Notes under the pieces: model-generated
Database searches by the model: none
What the model saw: the letters and a program-made list of their open reading frames with translations, nothing else
What the model was told of the DNA's origin: nothing
Program-made: the position numbers and the translations under genes
In this document: positions 31,769 through 35,218 of the stretch, piece by piece
Numbering within the stretch: position 1 is the stretch's first letter
Layout: every line of letters begins with the position of its first letter
Assembly: GCA_026993285.1 (NCBI GenBank)
Contig: JALWTZ010000433.1
Coordinates: forward strand, 1 to 35,218
Direction of reading: 5' to 3'
Source: Lysobacterales bacterium
Lineage (GTDB): Bacteria; Pseudomonadota; Gammaproteobacteria; Xanthomonadales; S139-57
Length of the DNA stretch: 35,218 nt

Positions 31769-31809
31769 CCTGTATCGGCTCAAGCTGGTACAACTTGAGC
31801 CGATACAGG
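31769..31809. terminator. 16-bp perfect inverted repeat between BNR lipoprotein and MotY-like genes
   Basis: CCTGTATCGGCTCAAG (31769-31784), a 9-base loop and CTTGAGCCGATACAGG (31794-31809) form a perfect 16-bp stem. It lies 24 bases after the lipoprotein stop and 5 bases before the MotY-like ATG on the minus strand. There is no U-tract beyond CTTTATG. It may terminate the upstream transcript or block translation of read-through mRNA. Confidence 0.65.
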
Positions 31810-31832
31810 GAGGCTGATGAAAACAGAAGGGC

Positions 31833-34800
31833 TCACGGCCCTTCAAAACTGTCACTGAAAATAGTCTCATCCAGTTGAACAGTAATCACAAAGGTCTCCA
31901 CAGCCGTGCTGTCAATGCCATCGGAAAGACTCACGCTGACCGTGGCTTGCCCTGTCTGGCCGGGGATAGTGGCAAAACTCAGCACGCCACTGGCATCGAT
32001 GGCCGGCTGGGTGGCAAACAGGGCGTTGTTGTCATTGCTGACCGTGAATGTCAGCGTCTGTGAAGACTCATTGGCTGGCCCCACACTGAGATTGCTGGCC
32101 CAGGCGGCACTGTAACTGCCCTGGGTATCGCTGACTTGCACATCACCACCTGCGGTAAAGCTCGGCGGATCGTTGACCGAATTGATGGTGAGATTCACCA
32201 CCAGCGTATCGGTTCCACCGTTGCCATCACTGACCTGTACGGTAAAGCTGTCCGAGCCGTTGTAGTCAGCGTTGGGGGTGTAGCTGACATTGCCACTGGC
32301 ATCCACACCAGCCGTACCACGGTTGGCCGTTGTGCTGATACTCCAGCTCAATGGGTCGTTATCGATATCGCTGGCCAGCAGCTGTGCCAGAGAGAAGGCA
32401 GTCGGGCTACCGTCTTCATCCATGCTCACGGCTGTCTGACCATCATCGGTGCCATCCGGGTCGGTGAGAACGGGGGCATCGTTAACAGGGTCGATGGTGA
32501 CATTGACCACCAGCGTATCGGTTCCACCGTTGCCATCACTAACCTGTACGGTAAAGCTGTCCGTACCGTTGTAGTTGGCATTGGGGGCGTAGCCGACATT
32601 GCCGCTGGCATCCACGGAAGCGCTGCCATTGCTGGCGGCGGCACTGATACTCCAGCTCAAGGGGTCGCTGTCCGCATCAGTGGCGGTCAGTTGTGCCAGA
32701 GAGAATGCCGTCGGGTTGCCGTCTTCATCCATGGTCACGGCCGTCTGGCCATCATCGGTGCCATCCGGGTCGGTAATCACCGGCGCACTGTTGCTGGCAC
32801 TGGAAAGCGGTGCCTTCCAGGCGCCGCGACCATGGGTAAAGGCAAAGAGCACCGGCTGGCCGGAGATGATCTCCATATCCAGTGATTCCACCACCACATT
32901 GGCAAAGCCGGTATTTTCCTGCGCCCAGTTGGTCCCACCGTTTACCGAGACAAACATGCCCAGATCGGTGGCCAGCAACAGGCGGTTGCTGTTGTTGGGG
33001 TCCACCATCAGGTCATGGGCGGGAATATCCGGCAAGTCGTTGCTGATGTCTGTCCAGTTGACGCCGCCATTGCTGGTCTTGAACACATGGCCACAGCCAA
33101 AGGCGGACGAAGTGGCGTAGGCCACCTGATCACTGCCCGGGGCGAAACGCACCGAGGAGATGTAGCAACCCGCTTCCGGCGTGGCCACAGGCCAGTCAGT
33201 GGTTGCATCCGCACTCAGGGCCGCAGTCTGGTAGCGTATCTGCCCGTCTGTAAAACCTGCCAGTACCGCATTGGAATTGATGGGTGAAACCCCAATGGCA
33301 CTGAGGGAAGCGCCATTGTTGGTGCTGGCCTGCACCCAGCTGCCCGCCGCATCCGTGGTGCGCCACAGGTAATTGCCGCCAATCCAGAGGTTGTTGGCAT
33401 TGCCCGGATCCATGGTATGTGGGGTGATAAACAGAAAGCCAGTGTCCAGTGTGGTGTTGATGCCCGTTATGGCATCCGCCCAATTACTGCCGCCATCGCT
33501 GGATTTCTGCAAACTTAAACCTGTGTATGAGGCGTACAGAATCTGCATATTATTGGGATCGATAGAGACATAGCCACCATCACCACCAAGAATTTGCGAC
33601 CATAGATTTGGGCCATCAAGGTCATTACCCCGCAGGGTGCCATTGTCCTGGGCACCGGCAAAGTATTGTATGGAATTCGGGTAAGCCTGACCGTGGTAGA
33701 ACTGGGTAGCACCATAGCTGTTGTTCAGGTTGACCCAACCGATGCTTTCAATCCACTGTACATCTGAATAAAACGAAGGGCAGATTTCCGATGTGAGTGT
33801 TGTCCCGGCAGCAGTCGCATTATTAGCACGGTAAATGCCACCATCATTAGCCACATACATTTTGGTGTTGGTGACCCCATCATAACCGGGGTCAAACACA
33901 ATCACATGCTGGTCAGCATGGGGAGAATCGGAATTGATGCCCCCATCCCTTGGGTTAATCCACCAGTAAGAGGCAATCATCCAGTTCTGCCCGGCATCAT
34001 CGGATACCATCAAATCAACCCCACCAACCCAAATACGATTGGGATTGACCGGATCCACGGCAATCACATTATCGTACCAGCCCTGGTTGAAATAGCCCTG
34101 ACTCCAGCAAAGCAGTGCAGCCGGGTTGGTTAACTGCAAAGTATTGAGTTGATTGGCATTGTTGTTGTCCACCTGTGTAGACCAATTCGTCCCACCATCT
34201 ATCGTTCTGTAAACTGCCTGCAATCCATCTGTGTATGTTGCGTTGCTGCTGCCATCATGGGAGGCCAACACATAAAGAATATTCTGATTGGAAGGCGCCA
34301 AGGCCATGGAAGAACGACCCATTCCAGGATCATTCAACACTGCTTCCCAGGATGGGATAAACGCCTCTGCATCGTAAGAACGCCAGATCATGTGGTCATT
34401 GCGGCTGCCATCGGTGGAGAAGCAGCTGGCAAAGAGCACATCCTGGTTATTCAGATCCGTGCGCAACTGCAATTGGGTGCAACGACCAATACGGGTATTG
34501 GTGCCATCATCCAGATACATGGGTATCCAGTTTGCTCCACCATCGGTACTGCGAAACAGACCGCTGTTGGTGGCCGCATAGATACGGTTGCTGTTCCAGG
34601 CCGAGATTTTCAGGTCATTGACATAGTAGAAGCTGGAACCCGTGGTGGAAGCCAGTTGTGTCCAGGTCGCACCTCCATCGGTGGTCTTGAAGATGCCCGC
34701 GCCACGGACAGCATCCACGTTATAAAACCCCTCACCGGTGCCGGCATAAAGTATTTGGTTGTTGTTGGGGTCCATCACCAGTGAACTGACAGCCAGGTTG

Positions 34801-35218
34801 CCCATCAGGTCATCCAGTGGCTGCCAGTTGGCTCCCCCATCGGTGGTTTTCCACACACCACCGGCTACCGCCGCGGCATACATCGTGTTGCTATTGTTCG
34901 GGTCAATCACCAGCTGCCGGGTGCGGCCGCCGATATTGCCGGGGCCGAGAAAGGTCCAGTTGACAAAGGCCGCCCGGCTACCCGGCTCCACAAACTGGCC
35001 CAACAGGCTGGAATACAGTGGCAACTGATCGGCCTGTACACGGGCCTGCTGGTACAGCGCATAATCCAGCGTGGTCTCACCCCGGGGTGCGCGCTTGTAG
35101 ATAAAGAAATTACTGGCTTCCTGCGGCTGGTCGGCACGTTCCTCTGCCTGTTTGGCTGGTGGTTGGATGTTAGAGGTTTGCTGGCAGCCGGCCAGGGCTA
35201 CGGCCAGCACCACAGGAA
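31833..35218 (-). CDS. Secreted BNR-repeat lipoprotein with two tandem-95-type domains (5' end cut off)
   Basis: The gene runs off the right edge; 1128 residues are visible. The N-terminal end shows the tail of a lipoprotein signal, VVLAVALAGCQQ, with lipobox LAGC. From about residue 80 to 820 there are at least eight BNR/sialidase-type loops (KTTDGGANW, RSTDGGANW, KSSDGGSNW, VSVNGGTNW and others) and recurring VDPNNSNR, which suggests a large beta-propeller of the sortilin/xyloglucanase type. Two cadherin-like repeats of 103 residues follow (PDGTDDGQTAVTMDEDG, NGTDSFTVQVSDGNGGTD), then a further Ig-like segment, and the end ETIFSDSFEGP. No catalytic residues were recognised. It is probably cell-surface or secreted. 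The C-terminal motif matches that of the DUF1501 protein. Confidence 0.85.
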   Translation of the reverse strand, partial: PVVLAVALAGCQQTSNIQPPAKQAEERADQPQEASNFFIYKRAPRGETTLDYALYQQARVQADQLPLYSSLLGQFVEPGSRAAFVNWTFLGPGNIGGRTRQLVIDPNNSNTMYAAAVAGGVWKTTDGGANWQPLDDLMGNLAVSSLVMDPNNNQILYAGTGEGFYNVDAVRGAGIFKTTDGGATWTQLASTTGSSFYYVNDLKISAWNSNRIYAATNSGLFRSTDGGANWIPMYLDDGTNTRIGRCTQLQLRTDLNNQDVLFASCFSTDGSRNDHMIWRSYDAEAFIPSWEAVLNDPGMGRSSMALAPSNQNILYVLASHDGSSNATYTDGLQAVYRTIDGGTNWSTQVDNNNANQLNTLQLTNPAALLCWSQGYFNQGWYDNVIAVDPVNPNRIWVGGVDLMVSDDAGQNWMIASYWWINPRDGGINSDSPHADQHVIVFDPGYDGVTNTKMYVANDGGIYRANNATAAGTTLTSEICPSFYSDVQWIESIGWVNLNNSYGATQFYHGQAYPNSIQYFAGAQDNGTLRGNDLDGPNLWSQILGGDGGYVSIDPNNMQILYASYTGLSLQKSSDGGSNWADAITGINTTLDTGFLFITPHTMDPGNANNLWIGGNYLWRTTDAAGSWVQASTNNGASLSAIGVSPINSNAVLAGFTDGQIRYQTAALSADATTDWPVATPEAGCYISSVRFAPGSDQVAYATSSAFGCGHVFKTSNGGVNWTDISNDLPDIPAHDLMVDPNNSNRLLLATDLGMFVSVNGGTNWAQENTGFANVVVESLDMEIISGQPVLFAFTHGRGAWKAPLSSASNSAPVITDPDGTDDGQTAVTMDEDGNPTAFSLAQLTATDADSDPLSWSISAAASNGSASVDASGNVGYAPNANYNGTDSFTVQVSDGNGGTDTLVVNVTIDPVNDAPVLTDPDGTDDGQTAVSMDEDGSPTAFSLAQLLASDIDNDPLSWSISTTANRGTAGVDASGNVSYTPNADYNGSDSFTVQVSDGNGGTDTLVVNLTINSVNDPPSFTAGGDVQVSDTQGSYSAAWASNLSVGPANESSQTLTFTVSNDNNALFATQPAIDASGVLSFATIPGQTGQATVSVSLSDGIDSTAVETFVITVQLDETIFSDSFEGP
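32170..32787 (-). repeat. Two direct 309-bp repeats encoding tandem-95-type domains
   Basis: Two consecutive copies with a period of 309 bases (103 residues) encode nearly identical cadherin-like domains within the BNR lipoprotein. Shared blocks such as CCAGCGTATCGGTTCCACCG recur at the same offset in the given strand. Near identity at the DNA level indicates recent duplication or gene conversion. Confidence 0.85.

Overview
The window comes from a GC-rich gammaproteobacterial chromosome. Core gene blocks have gammaproteobacterial order (rpsF-rpsR-rplI-dnaB-alr; map divergent from rpsB-tsf). The arginine operon is of the Xanthomonas type: N-acetylornithine carbamoyltransferase, an ArgE-like deacetylase, and a fused acetylglutamate kinase/synthase. 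This points to Xanthomonadales or a neighbouring lineage; I cannot name the species. No tRNA, rRNA, CRISPR array or complete insertion sequence was seen.

Layout: 1-2908 (minus) is a heat-shock unit, htpG-hslR-coiled-coil membrane protein, behind a good sigma-32 promoter. uvrA (plus) diverges from htpG and converges on tyrA (minus). 7196-10245 (plus) is a DUF1800/DUF1501 pair of the exported type. 10461-12978 (plus) is a three-gene, translationally coupled operon: an EAL-domain protein, a DUF6502-like protein, and an exported protein carrying thirteen 24-bp repeats. 13046-20099 (minus) is a six-gene arginine operon (argF'-argG-argE-like-argB/A-argC-argH). It is preceded by what reads as a complete transcription attenuator: promoter, 25-codon Arg-rich leader peptide, antiterminator arm, and terminator with U-tract. 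20123-22328 (minus) holds a PLP decarboxylase and map. 22372-24624 (plus) is rpsB-tsf, where S2 has a long histone-H1-like tail. A POT-type transporter interrupted by a frameshift (24709-26261) is followed by a short MITE-like palindromic element. 26451-30750 (minus) is rpsF-rpsR-rplI, dnaB, alr and a CopZ-like Fe-S protein. 30766-35218 (minus) carries a MotY/OmpA-like protein and the larger part of a secreted BNR-repeat lipoprotein that runs off the right edge.

How the genes work together: the arg operon encodes acetylation and phosphorylation of glutamate, reduction, carbamoylation of N-acetylornithine, deacetylation of N-acetylcitrulline, and the last two steps to arginine. Only the aminotransferase ArgD is missing. 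Its leader peptide would sense charged Arg-tRNA directly.

The strongest candidates for something undescribed are: (1) the arginine attenuator; (2) the EAL-DUF6502-EGTG-repeat operon; and (3) a shared extreme C-terminal motif, IFSD-x-FE, on two exported proteins that are otherwise unrelated (DUF1501 and the BNR lipoprotein).
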